From Scatophagus argus (lineage: Eukaryota > Chordata > Actinopteri > Scatophagidae): a stretch of DNA of 64,000 bases. The notes under the pieces are model-generated. The model was not told where the DNA came from. It saw only the letters and a program-made list of their open reading frames with translations, and ran no database searches. The DNA lies in the NCBI RefSeq assembly GCF_020382885.2, contig NC_058501.1, positions 19,402,001 through 19,466,000 on the forward strand, written 5' to 3'. This document shows, in pieces, positions 13,061-25,621 of the stretch (position 1 is its first letter; each line of letters begins with the position of its first letter). The position numbers were made by a program, and so were the translations under genes.

Positions 13061-14068
13061 GCAGGGTAAAAAGAAGACAATATCTCTGGTTCTGCTGCTT
13101 ACAGAATTTCAACATGACCAGGAATTATAAAAGAATATCACTTCTGTAATTTTATTGGGAACCTCACTGTTCAAGTTCCTTTCACTTTCATGGTGTCTAA
13201 CCAGCAGAACTCCGTGCGGTGCCAAGTCAGGGGGCAGCGGGGCAGGTGGGTGCTGACAGAGATGGGTGCACAGACACCGTGAACAGAGGGAAGGAGCCAA
13301 GACATGCCAAGCATACACAGACACCAGCAAGCCCCCAAATGACACAACATATGGAGTACAGCTGAAAAACCCTCCGCCTTCCTCCACACGCCATCATCTC
13401 ATCCTCTTTTCCTGCCACACCACAGCGCTGTGAAAAACAGGCACTAAAGCTGTGATAGCAAGTGGAGAATTTGAATATCTATTTCTGTAACAATGGCAAC
13501 CATGTTAGGCATTCTCAGAAGACATGCTAAATCATATCTCGATTCATACTGAGCGCCCCTCTGTTGAAAACATCTAATTCCGTATAATAAGTGAATCAGC
13601 GAAGCTTGTTAGGCAGTAACATTCTCCCCTGCAGTATCAAAGCCTGTGAGGTGATGCCTGAATGCTATCTTCTCGTGAAGACACGGGGGTACAGGAATTC
13701 AGAAAAGCGGCATGAATTTGAGGTGAATTTGTAATGCACGTTTTTCTTGATATGATCAATATAATCGATGTGTTACCCTCCACATCTGCTGCCCACCACT
13801 CATTAAAAAGGCAGAGGCCAATTACCACTGAGATCACCTTCCATGCCTTCATTATAACTTACAGTTCTTGTCTGCAGGCTGACAAGGAGACAATGGAAGG
13901 AAGATTTGACCTTGACTTTCCACCGCTTCACATTTGTCAGTGCAGATTTTGACAAAAAAAAAAAAAAAAAAAACCCTCAGCCTTTCTTTTCTGGCAGAAG
14001 AATTATTTATCAGTTTTGTGAACAAGATAGAGATGATGGAGGAATTAAGGCTTGGCAGCAATTTCCAG

Positions 14069-14373
14069 CGTTTTCGAATGCCCCATAACTGAGGCATTTT
14101 ATCCTTTTAGTCTTCACCACCTCCACCATCGCTCCCATTTTCCCCGTCTCCTCACGCTACCTCTTGCTGCAGCTCCACTGCAAAAACATCCAAAACTTCC
14201 CCCGCCGACCACACTAGCAGCATGACGGTGACTGCAGGGCATGTCCAGATGTGCAGTGATCAGACTGGCTTTACCAGCAGGCCCAACACCCACAGACATT
14301 TAGCTGATTCACAGGGTGTCACAGTCAGCAAATACACGCTCCTGGCTTCCCGGTTATGAGGCATTCGAAAATG
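14069..14373. repeat. Imperfect inverted repeat, 21-bp arms
   Basis: Positions 14,069-14,089 and the reverse complement of 14,353-14,373 agree at 19 of 21 bases (core TTTTCGAATGCC). The arms are separated by about 260 bp. No target-site duplication or transposase was seen. Confidence 0.6.
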
Positions 14374-17240
14374 ATCAAGGTCCAAGTAACTTCCACCCTG
14401 CTGATTCGCTCAGAGGAGTTCATCAGTTCTTCTGCAAAACCAAAAATGGGATTCATCCTCAAACTTTGCCTTGAGTTTTACAGATGGCACATTATAAAAT
14501 CATGATAGTGTTTGTTTGATGGCAGTTGGCGAGTTCATTTCCAGGACATAACACCACTAAGACCACTTACAGGATCCATTGCTGGTGTGTTTTTGTGGAG
14601 AGCAAGTGCCTGTCACCATCTGTTATCCCACCCAAACACACAGGCCAAAAGGCTTAGGGTGAGTACATGGAAAACATGAAAACATTAAAGTTTTAAGTAT
14701 TAGACCAGTGTTCCTGTGTTCGAGGCCTGTGGGTTGTATTCATTCAGCAAGAGACAAGAAGTCATTCAGTGCATGTACATGTATACTCACTAACCCAACA
14801 GGCCACTGTTAAGGTGTTTTCAGACAGCTTAAATGTTGCCTCTGATGCCTTCCTTTTTCATGTTAACAGTAAGGCGAGGTATGGTGGCCACATCTCTCGC
14901 TGTCTGAGTTGGTAATGGTTGACTTTTTCAACCTGCCTATACAGCTCAGCAGTGATTTCTGTGGTTGGCAGGGTCACAACAAACTGCGACAGCAAGTTGA
15001 AAAAGTCAAACCATCGAGGGAAACTCTGCAGGAGCTGACTTTACAGATATCTGACGCTCACACTGAGCCAGTAGAGCCCCAGACTTTGAAAAACAACCCA
15101 CATTAGCTTTCCTGCTGAAGTCTCCTTCTTATCTGACTTAAAAACATGAATACACATCTTTTCCTGCACCTTCGCTTGTTGAATGAGCAACCCAACATTC
15201 TCTGGGGAAATAAGTGTTTGTTAGCTGATAAGTTTTAGAGTAAACTGGAGAGAACAAAAGTTAAGATTCAGGCCTTTCACAAAATTCACAGCAACTGCCT
15301 GGATAAAAATGTGTTCATAAATCATGAACAGTGAGATACTCAAATGAGTGAAAGTGAAAATAACATGTAATTCTAAAACCACGTGGAAAGTAAATCTATT
15401 CTGAGTAATGGGGACTGAAATTATGATGTTGCTTCTATGACTGCTGCTTTCTTTGTTATATTTGTTATTATCATCATTAATATTGTTGTGAAAACAATGA
15501 GACAGCCCTTATTTGTGAAACAACATGAGGCTCAGACACTTCAAGCTGGAATAGTTGAATTCTACTTTTGGGAAAAAGTATTTAAAGACTCTTGATGAAC
15601 GCATACATTGTATGCAGTGGGGAAAAAGTATCTGGAAAATGTGAAGTACCAGTCACTTGAAATGAATAAAGTTTACAGCAGAGACTTTATAAATTTATAA
15701 ATTGATCTGCATTATAAACTCCACATATTTACTTACAGTAGTTACCCATCGGTTTGGCACATATTTTGCCACTACAGATAAACTTGTCAGAATTTGCTGC
15801 TGAGCATCATGGGAATTAGGGTCATTTTGGGCCTTTGTGAAGAAGACACCATTGTTGATTTGTCATCACTGTTTTTCCTTGTTTCTCTAAACTAGCTTGC
15901 ATTGGTTTCTGAGTCTCTGCAAAACCAGACATAACTAATTAAACCTCGACACTGAGGCGAGAGTGAGGAGATGATTTGGGACAACACCATGCCGTGGAAT
16001 CCGCCACTTCCAAATGAAGCCTGACAGGCGACTGTGTCCCCCAATGCAAGCCACTGCATGCATGTAGCAACCAGCCACACGGGGCATTTGTTGAGGACAT
16101 CACAAGCAGTATTTGCTGACTGATCCTTTTCCTAATTGGGATGGAATTTAAAGGAGCCATCTTGGTGGTGTCATTGTTAATTATACTTCAGACTTTACAG
16201 CAGAAGGACAGTTTGCAAGCAACAATCTATGTTCAGTTAGTTAAAAGATGAGAAGGCAGGCCTCCGAAAAAGCCAAAATTAATAGTTGTCTCAAATCGCA
16301 GGCTCAGCAGTCCTGATGCACATGAGCCTCCATGATGAAAGTTGTACAAACAGTAGATATATTGGATGGCTTTCTGATTTATTAGTGTGGAAACAAATGG
16401 TTTGCTTCTTCTTCCTCACACAATCACTCTCTGTCTTTTTTTATTTTTTTGCAGACATCTCACTTAGTGTGTATTTTGACCATTTCTTTCTAACAGAAAC
16501 CGTTGCTCTTTGGATGCTTGTGTGTTTCTCTGTTCCTCCTCTTCTCTCCCTCGCTCCCTCTGCTGATTGCTATTCATGCTTTGGAGGCAGCCTGAGCCCT
16601 AAAGCTCAAAGAGTTCAGTATCTGTTGTCTACAGTGGTGAGAAGAAGCCACAGTAGGAGTGTAGAAGAGAGAGAAGCCTGAAATTCAGTTACCAAATGCC
16701 ACTGTGTTTATCTAATAATGGATCATGTCAATGGGATTAACGGTTGCTACAAGAGAAAAACAACCACCATGGTAACACTGCTTGGGCACTGTTTCTTTAT
16801 TACATACAAACTTACAGTATGTGTCATTTCATGTCATCTTGCACCCTGAAGCCCCCTTAGGTGCTTTGTCTTGCACTCATGCATGGGACACTGTAGTATG
16901 GGTACCCGCCTGAAATCAAACTGTATACAGCATATTACTACGAATTACAAATGTGGATGTACATTTACTGTGTTGAAAATGTGTTCTTTTATCAGAGATG
17001 ACAAAAACACTTTGCCTTTACCTGTTTTTTTCTACACAAAAATGAACTGAAACTCTAGTATGCATCTTAAAATAGCAAGTAAAATATATATCATTCATAA
17101 TTCTCCTGTCATCCGCAGCCTCAGTTTTGGGGATGGAGTCCAGCATATATACTAAAAAATGCACAAAAACATATTAAAGAAGGCAAAGCTGCATGTACTC
17201 TCACTTTTTATCTCTCTCTCGATGCGTACATACAAACAAA

Positions 17241-17300
17241 CATGCACACACACACACACACACATGCGCGCGCACACACACACACATACGCCCACACACA
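17241..17300. repeat. (CA)n microsatellite with CG interruption
   Basis: CA tracts flank a short GCGCGCG centre, giving a mixed purine-pyrimidine alternating tract that could form Z-DNA. Confidence 0.9.
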
Positions 17301-19219
17301 ACCACTGGAAAAGACACTCTGGCAAATACTGTTTACTGATATGCGGATTGGGTCTAAGACCGGAACGCTGAGCATTTCAATCTAAACAGTAAACACTCTT
17401 AATTGGATTGTGTGCTTATGAGCTTTGATGTGAATCCTCTAAGGACTGTATATTATTAGGCCTAATTGATTCTGATACATATTTACACAAGTTTGGAAAA
17501 TTAGTGCAAAACAAATGCAAGCGGTTTCATCATGAACCTAATAGCATTAGATTACACGCCACCTTCTGCTTAAACCAGCCATTACTGAAGCCTTGTGTCA
17601 CCGCGGTTGTCAGAGATCACTGGTCATTTCGCAGTCCGGTGAGGCTGCTCTGTCTGTGTCAACATCTTATGGAAATGACACAGCAGACCTCCGGCTCATC
17701 ACAAATGAGGCCCAGAGGGGACGATGAGAGCCGAGCAAAGGGTCTCAGCGTCACCCTGAGGTTGAAAGGTGGAGCACTGATCCTATGTTGCTGACCTCAT
17801 ATACCATAACTTGCCTCCAGGGGGTGTGTGTCAAGCGATTCGACCTCATCCACATGGGATACAGGTAAGCTTTATGTGGAGTCCCTCGAAATGGTTGTCG
17901 AGGCAAAAGCACGGCGAGTCTGCTGATAGACACGCCACCGCCACAACCAGATTGAACATGCGTGTCTGGATGTTTATCAAGAAACCAAGGAGTCAAATAG
18001 CAAAGTTCAAAAAGTCCATCCTTAACAACAGACAGGAGCAGAGGATTAGGTCTGTAGGTTCACCGAGGGTCGAAGCCAACTTTCTGGTTTCGTTCTTCTT
18101 TGGGTGACACTGTGGTGGCAACAAAACATGAGCTCCCTGGCCAAGCGGGCACACACATCTTTGGTTTCACATCACCTGCAATTTAGATTCCATTACTTTC
18201 CTTGCCACACTTGAAAGACAGCTTGGACCTATTAACTACCAAAGCATGGGTTCAGGGCAAAGGTGAACACACAATTACAGAATAAAACCAAGCCCCCGTT
18301 TAGCTTGTCAGCCATGATAGAAATAATTTGAGTGAATTATTAAATGCTTCCACTGCTCTAAGCTGCTTCAGTGTCTGTTCAGACAAGAATCACAAACTCT
18401 GCTCTTTTCTCCTGCTTTAAAAGTGAAGGAATTAACTGTGTTTTTTTTTTTTCAATTAGTCTTGAACTCAACACGTTTAGGATAAACAAAGGAAAAACAA
18501 CAGACTGTTACTGCTGCACGTCCGCTTCCAAATGTTTTCTGTGTACTTTGAACCGTATAATAAAAAAAAAGGTCAAGCTTAATGAGATCATTTTAAATTT
18601 GTGGTTGTTATGGTAATCACTTACATGTCATTATCATGGGTTTTAGGTCTAGTGAGTGAGAAGCTACTGTTCAGGTAAATTACAGCTCTCTGGATGATGT
18701 TATTAATCATGCTCATAGTTGCATAATAGTTAATATTCAAATAACACTGAAGGATTCTACTCACACCTATTTACACAATTTCACATTTTTCTAAGCAAGC
18801 TTGCACAGTTTTTTTGTTTTGCTGCTGTGTGATATGAGATTACAGAATTGTAAGTTTGTTCAAAATTGCACTGGACCATAAATATTTGCTCGACTCTTAT
18901 CCTTTCCGCTTACGCTGCCATGTTTTAAATGTGTGCTTCACTTTGCTAAAATGAAAAAATAATCAAAAATGTCTTGTTTTGTGGAATTCTGCTGCTTGCA
19001 AGTATTTCAACTAATTGCCTGTAATGCAGCAATTTGCTGGTGGCTGACTGGATTCAGTGCTTGAGTTTTGGTGTCTATGGCAACCAGCTGTCTGTAATTA
19101 GTAAATCAAGCCAGGGTGAGGATTTGGGCAGGCAGAGTTGCTGCAAAAGAAGTCAAGAGTGGCAAATGCTTTCAGAAACTGTTTTTTTCCATGAAGCTTA
19201 TGCTGACATAGCTGCAGGG

Positions 19220-20350
19220 ATGTGTGTGCCTCTGGTGGTTTTTCTCAGGTATTCTCAAACCTGAATGTTTCCTGTGGTTAAAAAAATAATCATTGCTGCT
19301 CAGTGCTGTGCTGTTTGGCTTACAGTGTATGTTGTCTTTTGCAGCTCCGTTGTGCTTCGCTCTGTGTCAGCTGGAGGTGTATATTGTGCTAAAACAGCAA
19401 GAGGTATGTAGTGTGCTTTGACTGATGTTACTACGTTCTTACAATTACCAATCAGCAGGTATATTTATCATTTTAAAATAATGAAATGGCTTACAGAATA
19501 AATACAGTCTGTGAACATGTCTGCTTGTTATTCTGCTGTAGCCCGTGCAGCTGCTTTGGGTTTGGATTATCCTGGAGTCCATGGAGCTCCTGATCTCCTT
19601 GGACCAGCTCATCATGGGATGCACACAGACACAATGCCATTCAGCCCTCAGTCTTACAATAGCAATGACCTAGAACTGGCTGAGACTGAATCACGTCTCA
19701 TCACGTCCTCCAGACAAAACCAACCTGGAATGAGATCCCTGGACGACAGAAGACGTAAACAAGCTCACCCCAGGGTTTCAGAATCTACATTTCTACTGCA
19801 CCATGGCCCTTACAATCCAGTTCAAAGTGAATACACCACCCACCGAGTGCTGAGACTTCCCAGGGGACAATCAGTTATTAACCGCAAGTCCAATTTTGAG
19901 GAGGTCAAGCATGTTGCCCCTCCAACTCTGACTGAAGCCGCAGGCCAGTCTGACCTTGTGAATTGGAATCCTCAAGGTCGCAACAAACCACTCTCATTTG
20001 TCCACAATGAGCATGACCTTGTTGTTGATGAGTCTGTCCCAAATAGACGTGGCGTGTCTCTGAGTGGGCTCCCCCTGCCCCAAAGCAAGGGTCATGGCAT
20101 TTACCAGAGGGGTCTATCTGGTTATGGTCTGGGAAATGGAGTTCCTGTCCTTGGTTCATCCGGCTTCACCAGCAAAGACAGCGTCGGAGCGATGACTGGT
20201 CGAGGTCCTACTGTCAGGAGACTGAGAAGGATCAGATTGCCTGGCAGTCTTCCTCAGCCTCTGCACAGAAGCATGAATGTCAAACAGTTTGTTCAAGGTA
20301 ACCCTGTTCTTAGACATATGACAAAACCAAATCAGGTCCAGTTAGAATAA
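19220..20350 (+). CDS. Unrecognised secreted protein, 3 exons, 298 aa
   Basis: Exons 19,220-19,248, 19,345-19,403 and 19,542-20,350 join across GT-AG introns of 96 and 138 nt. Phases close exactly (AG|C then G|CC). The product starts MCVPLVVFLSSVVL, a hydrophobic segment typical of a signal peptide. I chose this ATG because the upstream frame has no better signal; an ATG 19 codons upstream is possible. After the signal region the protein has no cysteine and is rich in Arg, Pro, Gly, Ser and Leu. It has basic clusters (DRRRK, RRLRRIR) that resemble proprotein cleavage sites. No domain is recognised and no function is assigned. It lies about 9 kb upstream of csf3r on the same strand. A poly(A) signal follows at 20,579. 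An alternative end, splicing from 20,297 to 21,429, would replace the last 18 or so codons with 15. Confidence 0.62.
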
Positions 20351-20578
20351 GTCGGTGAGCTAAAGAGGTCTGACACATAGCTTGGCTGTCTTGTCAAATA
20401 GTGTCCCCGTGAGGAGTGCTTAAAGTTAACAGGCAAGCATTTTGTGACAGAAAAACATGATTTCAGAGACTATTGGTCTGTAACCTTTACTCAAAGAAGC
20501 AATATTGCAACTTATCTCTGTACAACTTCTTGCATTGCCACTTCCACACCTGTAGCACTAAAACAAGTTGCATCATAC

Positions 20579-20584
20579 AATAAA
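20579..20584 (+). terminator. Poly(A) signal AATAAA of the secreted-protein gene
   Basis: AATAAA lies 229 nt after the TAA at 20,348-20,350 on the same strand, a reasonable 3' UTR length. It supports ending the gene at 20,350. Confidence 0.5.
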
Positions 20585-21239
20585 CACAAAATTACAGATA
20601 ATAATTCTCAGTGCCTCTCTGCCTTTTTTTTTTTTCTTCCTCCATCATAAATGTCTCACTGAGGACTGGATGTTACCAGAGTGCCATCTGTTGGTTGTAA
20701 TGGGTAGATATTCTTTTGGCTCAGATTGTTGTACACAGGTGCTACCTAACAGAGGGTCAGCCTTTGACAAGTCCCATAATCTGTTTACAATCTGTTGTTT
20801 GCAAGTACTACTAGTGGTGATGCTAATTTCTACAAACAACCTTGGTTTTTCTGTGGTGGCGTGTTTCACCGGTGGTCTGGTATTTATAGGAGGGAATATA
20901 AGGTGTTAAAACATAGCCTTAGATTTTAAATTTGGATGACTGTCAGCAAATATTTATCCTTGCACTCAATCTTTTTTTCTAAAGGAGAGCCAGAACTAGA
21001 AGTTCAGGTGGATTTTCTCAGCAAGAATAAATCAAACGTTCCATATGTCAACCTATTGCTTTGATTCCTCAGTGAAAGACATTTGAGTGTAGACGGGTGA
21101 AGTTATCCAATGATTGACCCATAAACCAGTTGGTGTGCGTTGGTTATGAGCATTCATTCGGAACACAAATAGGGAAATGAGCAACAGAACAAAGTAAAGC
21201 AATCAACTGTTTATGGGGAGTGGAAAGGAAGGCAGTCAA

Positions 21240-21282
21240 GGGTGGCCATACATCATACATCATGTATGATGTATGGCCACCC
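21240..21282. repeat. Perfect hairpin, 20-bp stem and 3-nt loop
   Basis: Arm 21,240-21,259 (GGGTGGCCATACATCATACA) is the exact reverse complement of 21,263-21,282, with loop TCA. The flanking bases do not pair. A perfect 40-nt palindrome with so short a loop is rare by chance. It could be a recent palindromic duplication or part of an inverted-repeat element. Confidence 0.95.
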
Positions 21283-22437
21283 AGGTTGTGTAGAGGGGGA
21301 AAAAAATGGATGTTGGTTGGGATCAGGCAGCCAGTTCAAAGTCCTTCTGGAAAACACACATTTGGTAAAGTGAGGCTGTATCATATCACGAAGTAGAGTA
21401 TATCTTGCATGTATTTTTTTGATTTCAGAGTATCACCTGAGCCACAAATGGAGGGAAAACAACAAACCCTTTTAGCACAGGTTTTCAGCCAGTCATGCAA
21501 CGTGGAAGGTACATGTGCTTTACTTTCTGTGCCTATCGTCACTGCTGTCATATGTGAGTGGGTACCATTTTCATTTTTACTGAACAAAGTGTCATGGCAT
21601 ATGCATTTAATTCGCACAAATGGTTTCTATGAGTTTCTATGATATGCTATATCTACATCAAATCCTAGTACACTCATAGCACTTTGCACGTAAGAGTGGT
21701 TCTGCTTTGACATCCTGCAGTTGTTTACTTCCTAACTCAACTTTTACAGAGTAAGATAAAATTGGTTGACACATTGCAGATAAAGAGCAGTATGGCCCTG
21801 TGAACGGGAAAGGATTCATTTCCATGAAGAGAGAGATTAATAATTTGTCAATCTTAGTATTGGTTTACCAACAGATTTCAACAGTCCAAGGAACAGTCGG
21901 ATCATTGTCCACAGACGAACACATAGTAACAGTTTATTGGGTCTGCAGAGGAAGGTGTACTCATCCTGGTTGTCAGTGGAGCTTGCGCAATTCATGTTGT
22001 TGGCTTTAGGCTGCAAAGTTTTACAAGTGTGTTATCAAAAACCTGAATATCTTAACTTTTAAATATGAACAGACAACACATGCATACTTGATCAGCTCAT
22101 GATAATTTGTGATTTAAAAAAACAACAACACTTGAGACCCAAACAACAACACAAAGGCTCAATTAATATAAAGCTATTTATTTCTTTGTCGTCTGTTTCT
22201 GTGCTTTTCTATCAGTGGGTTGCGACTCTGCAAAGGGTCCAGAGATAAGTACGACTGATCAACAAGTAAAGATTTTTTTAGGTCTCTATTGCTATCTCTC
22301 TATCTATGCTTTTTATTGTGAAATAAAGCTAACTTTCACTTCTTCAGGCCACTGAACGAATCATTAAAAGAAGGCAAAGTTCTACCAAATAGTCCAAAAT
22401 CACAACCAGTGATGAATTATTTCTCTCAGGTCACACC

Positions 22438-22449
22438 CCCCCCCCCCCC
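22438..22449. repeat. Poly(C) run
   Basis: A C homopolymer of about 12 nt, followed by an A-rich tract. Confidence 0.8.
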
Positions 22450-22700
22450 AAAAAAACAAAAAAACTGCGAATTACTTCTTTGTTTCACTGCAGAAAAATC
22501 TGGCCTTGAAAATAATACTTTTCACACTTGTGCTTATTTAACTTTTCCTGCCTCACAAAACAAATCCCCCCAAAGCTTTATCAAAGCTCGGCCGTGAGCG
22601 TGTTACACTACACACACACACACTCCTCTTGAAGCAACCTTCTTTGTCTTCCTTTACACAATCCCAGGGAAGTGTAGTTAATAATAATGTGTATTTGTGC

Positions 22701-22704
22701 GCGT

Positions 22705-22736
<32 letters not shown>

Positions 22737-22737
22737 T
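22701..22737. repeat. (GT)n microsatellite
   Basis: GT units with one TT interruption. Confidence 0.93.
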
Positions 22738-22977
22738 CTAATGCGTGTGTTTGTGCTCCTCGTGCTCCTTTCCTCTCCTCTTCTTGTCCCACGCGAGGCT
22801 CTCAGTGAGCCCACTAAAGCCTGCCAGTGCAGCTGACCTGTGGTAAGAAGGAAATCAATAGTCAATTCCATTTTGCAGTCAGCGTGTGACAGGTACTAGA
22901 TAGGAGTGGATTGGGTGCATGTAAGGAGCAGGAGTGTGAGTCAGAGCATTGGCCTCCTCTCTCTTTCCTTCTCTCAG

Positions 22978-23064
22978 GGTCTCAGCGTCTCGCTCGGCCA
23001 AGCCTTACGGTGGAAAGAGCAAGAGTGCAAGAGGCCACACTCGTCGGCGTACAACAACTCAGAG
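22978..23064 (+). other. Exon-like block of unknown gene
   Basis: An 87-nt segment sits between a strong pyrimidine tract ending CTCTCAG and a good donor GAG|GTAAAC. It is open in two frames, one of which reads 29 codons in phase 0. No partner exon was found. It may be an untranslated 5' exon of csf3r, about 6 kb upstream of its start codon, or a chance match. Confidence 0.25.
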
Positions 23065-23404
23065 GTAAACACATCCAGTGTGAATGTTTAAAGTGACAGG
23101 GTTTGACCCGTATCATGTGTGCGCAATCTACCTTGTTTAAGTGATGCAAACACTTTGCAGTACAGGCACTTGTGTGAATTACATGCATATCTCAGGACAC
23201 TTTGTTTGGCATGTATGCGAACAGGATCCGTGCACATGCTACGATTCAGGATACATGGCCTGTCCATCTGGGAATTTTGATAATATGCACAACTAGTACA
23301 GTGCATATCTGAACTGTCACTGCAGAACAGTTTCCGTTTCAGAAGTCTGTATGAACAACAGCTCAGCCTGTTGTAATATCTTAACATATCAAATACGTTT
23401 CTGC

Positions 23405-23525
23405 AGTGATGACCTCATTTTTCCTCTAGTGGCACCGTAAAGTTGATATCTTTGTTTTTTTTAGTGAATTATTCTGAAAACCGTTGGATCAATTTCCTTC
23501 AGATTTGGTATGGTTGTCTATGATG
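23405..23525. repeat. Fragment of interspersed repeat
   Basis: Phrases 'tttttcctctagtggcacc', 'aaagttgatatctttg' and 'ttcagatttggtatggttg' resemble the 5' portion of the same fish repeat family seen at 1395-1850. The assignment rests on memory of the family. Confidence 0.45.
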
Positions 23526-25416
23526 TCTGATTCCAGAAAAACACAAGGTGAACGGTTCTGTCATCACTGATTGAATAATAATAATAATTGATTGAAACAC
23601 GTTTACACATGAAATTATGTGCCATGTTCAGCTGGCTGTTGTACAGGTTCGATTTTTCTTTGTTGAGTTCAATCAAAATTTTATTCATGTGACAGTCCAG
23701 TTTTCCCATTAAAGTTCATTAACCTTGTAATGAACTCAGTAAACTGTACATTTTAATACTTTCTAGTTTAGCTTTAGTTTTCAATGATGTGGCAGGTGTT
23801 AATGGCACATAAACATCTGCCAACACTTTAAGGGCTTGTTAGAAAAAGAAAAATAATAGATTTGACCTGTAATTTATTTTATAGTTAACCCCTGGCCACA
23901 GTATGTTGATTTTGACTTAAAGAGAAGTAGGATCGCATTGTTTCAACAGAACAGCACTGGGCTTCAAATATTTTTAGATTTAAATGGAAGCATCTGTGAT
24001 TAGCAGAAGCTGTGATTACAACAGTTGTGATTGCAGTTAACTACCGTAATTCTCTGTATAATAATAGATAGATAGAAGAGGATATTTCCAGCAGTGATTA
24101 ATTTGAGGGTTAGGCTCATCTCTAATGTGAATTACAATCTAAAGAGGAGACAACATTCTATTAAGTACAGTACAAGAGCCGTAATCAAACCTAGCAAAGC
24201 TTCATCAGTTCAACTTAGCTTCGGGGCCCTCAGCTAATTTTACTGCTCACTGAAACATAGTATGTAATATCCAGTGGATGGAGAACACTTCGTTCATTAC
24301 TGCTGATTAGGAAAAAAAAGATCAAGCAAAATATGTCAACGCATGATAACCAGTTAATGTATTTTTAATTAGTGCCTGCATTTCTTCCCTCCTGTTGATT
24401 CCTGTTCAAAAATCCACCCGTGCATGCGTTTAATTCTTCCTCCAGCGGCCTCTTCATTAACAGTTAGCTTCCATTATGTTTTTGAGGGCAGTAGAGAGAC
24501 CAAGCAGGGATACAGCTGTTAGATTAAAAGCTGAGTAGCTGAGCTTGCTGGCTCGCCTCGCGCACCGTTTGAAATGAGGCTTCAGCCGCGGAATCATTTT
24601 ACAATTTAATAAGCTAATAAACGTGATATGGCAAGTAGTTTCAAGTGCCCTTGGGAGGTCAAGGCACAGTTTACAATCCCATTTAAAAGCTTGTTCAATT
24701 ACCATGCTGAAAAAGGCTTGGGCAGGTTCGGAGAGGGAGGTGGCAGCCTCTGCAATACGGCAGCTGTGCTACTTTAAAGGTTGCACTCTAGACAGACGTA
24801 GGGTCAACCTGAACCAGACTTATTGCATTCTTCAAGATGGCACCCTGTGGGAAAAGACCATCAAGTAAAGTTGAAATACTTCTGTACTCGCATAGTAAGG
24901 AGGTAGTGAATGCCAGACGCCTCACCTGTCCACAGACTGACATTTAATTGATTCAAAATGAGGTGTAATGACTGTTCTTATTACTCCACCACCAATCATT
25001 TTAATCACTTCATTAGGGGAGCAAGATGTGTATTTCTTTTGGCCGATACCGATGACACATAATTACCTGCCTCTCAATTTTGTTTTTTAAGAAGGAGTTC
25101 TTGTAGTTTATGCACTTGTGAAAGCATGAAAAGCTAAGATTTAGTGAGAAAACATAATTTAAAATTCTATAGCTCCGATTTAATCAAATATGTTGTGTTG
25201 TCTTCCACTGAACCTGTTAAAAAAAAACAAATGTCCACACCAGTGACAACCTGTTCGACTCTGTAGTCTACAAAGCCTGGCTCTACTAGTAAAGCAGTTG
25301 GATATCACAACAGCATATTGCACATATTGTATTTACGGAGGATTGCAAACCTTACAGCCATCTATTGTATTTGTGTGTGTAGACGCTGGGCTTCTTCAGT
25401 CTGATATATTGCATGT

Positions 25417-25432
25417 ACCCCCCCCCCCCCCT
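25417..25432. repeat. Poly(C) run
   Basis: About 15 C residues followed by a T run. Confidence 0.8.
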
Positions 25433-25621
25433 GTTTTTTTTATTGTGACAGTAAATAAATGTGAAGAATTTTTAAATTTGTACCAGATTTGATTATTTTT
25501 AGCCTAACTGTTCACCCCTGCTCTTCAGAGAATTTCAACACTCAACTTTTGTTCCCATGACTGGGCCCCATCAGTCATGTGTTTCTTCCTGGAAAACAGT
25601 GACAAATTCAAAACAAGGATA

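Larger units (their letters stand above)
13061..19219. other. Intergenic region upstream of an unrecognised secreted gene
   Basis: No exon is supported. Contents are a 20-nt A run (13,954-13,973), an imperfect inverted repeat (14,069-14,373) and a CA/CG microsatellite (17,241-17,300). Two low-repeat stretches (15,940-16,170 and 17,520-17,820) look compositionally like non-coding regulatory sequence, but no search could be run. Confidence 0.55.

Noticed and set aside
16286-16681. Plus-strand open frame of 131 codons with Phe/Leu-rich translation
   Set aside because: The hydrophobicity reflects a T/C-rich tract; there is no conserved motif or splice context.
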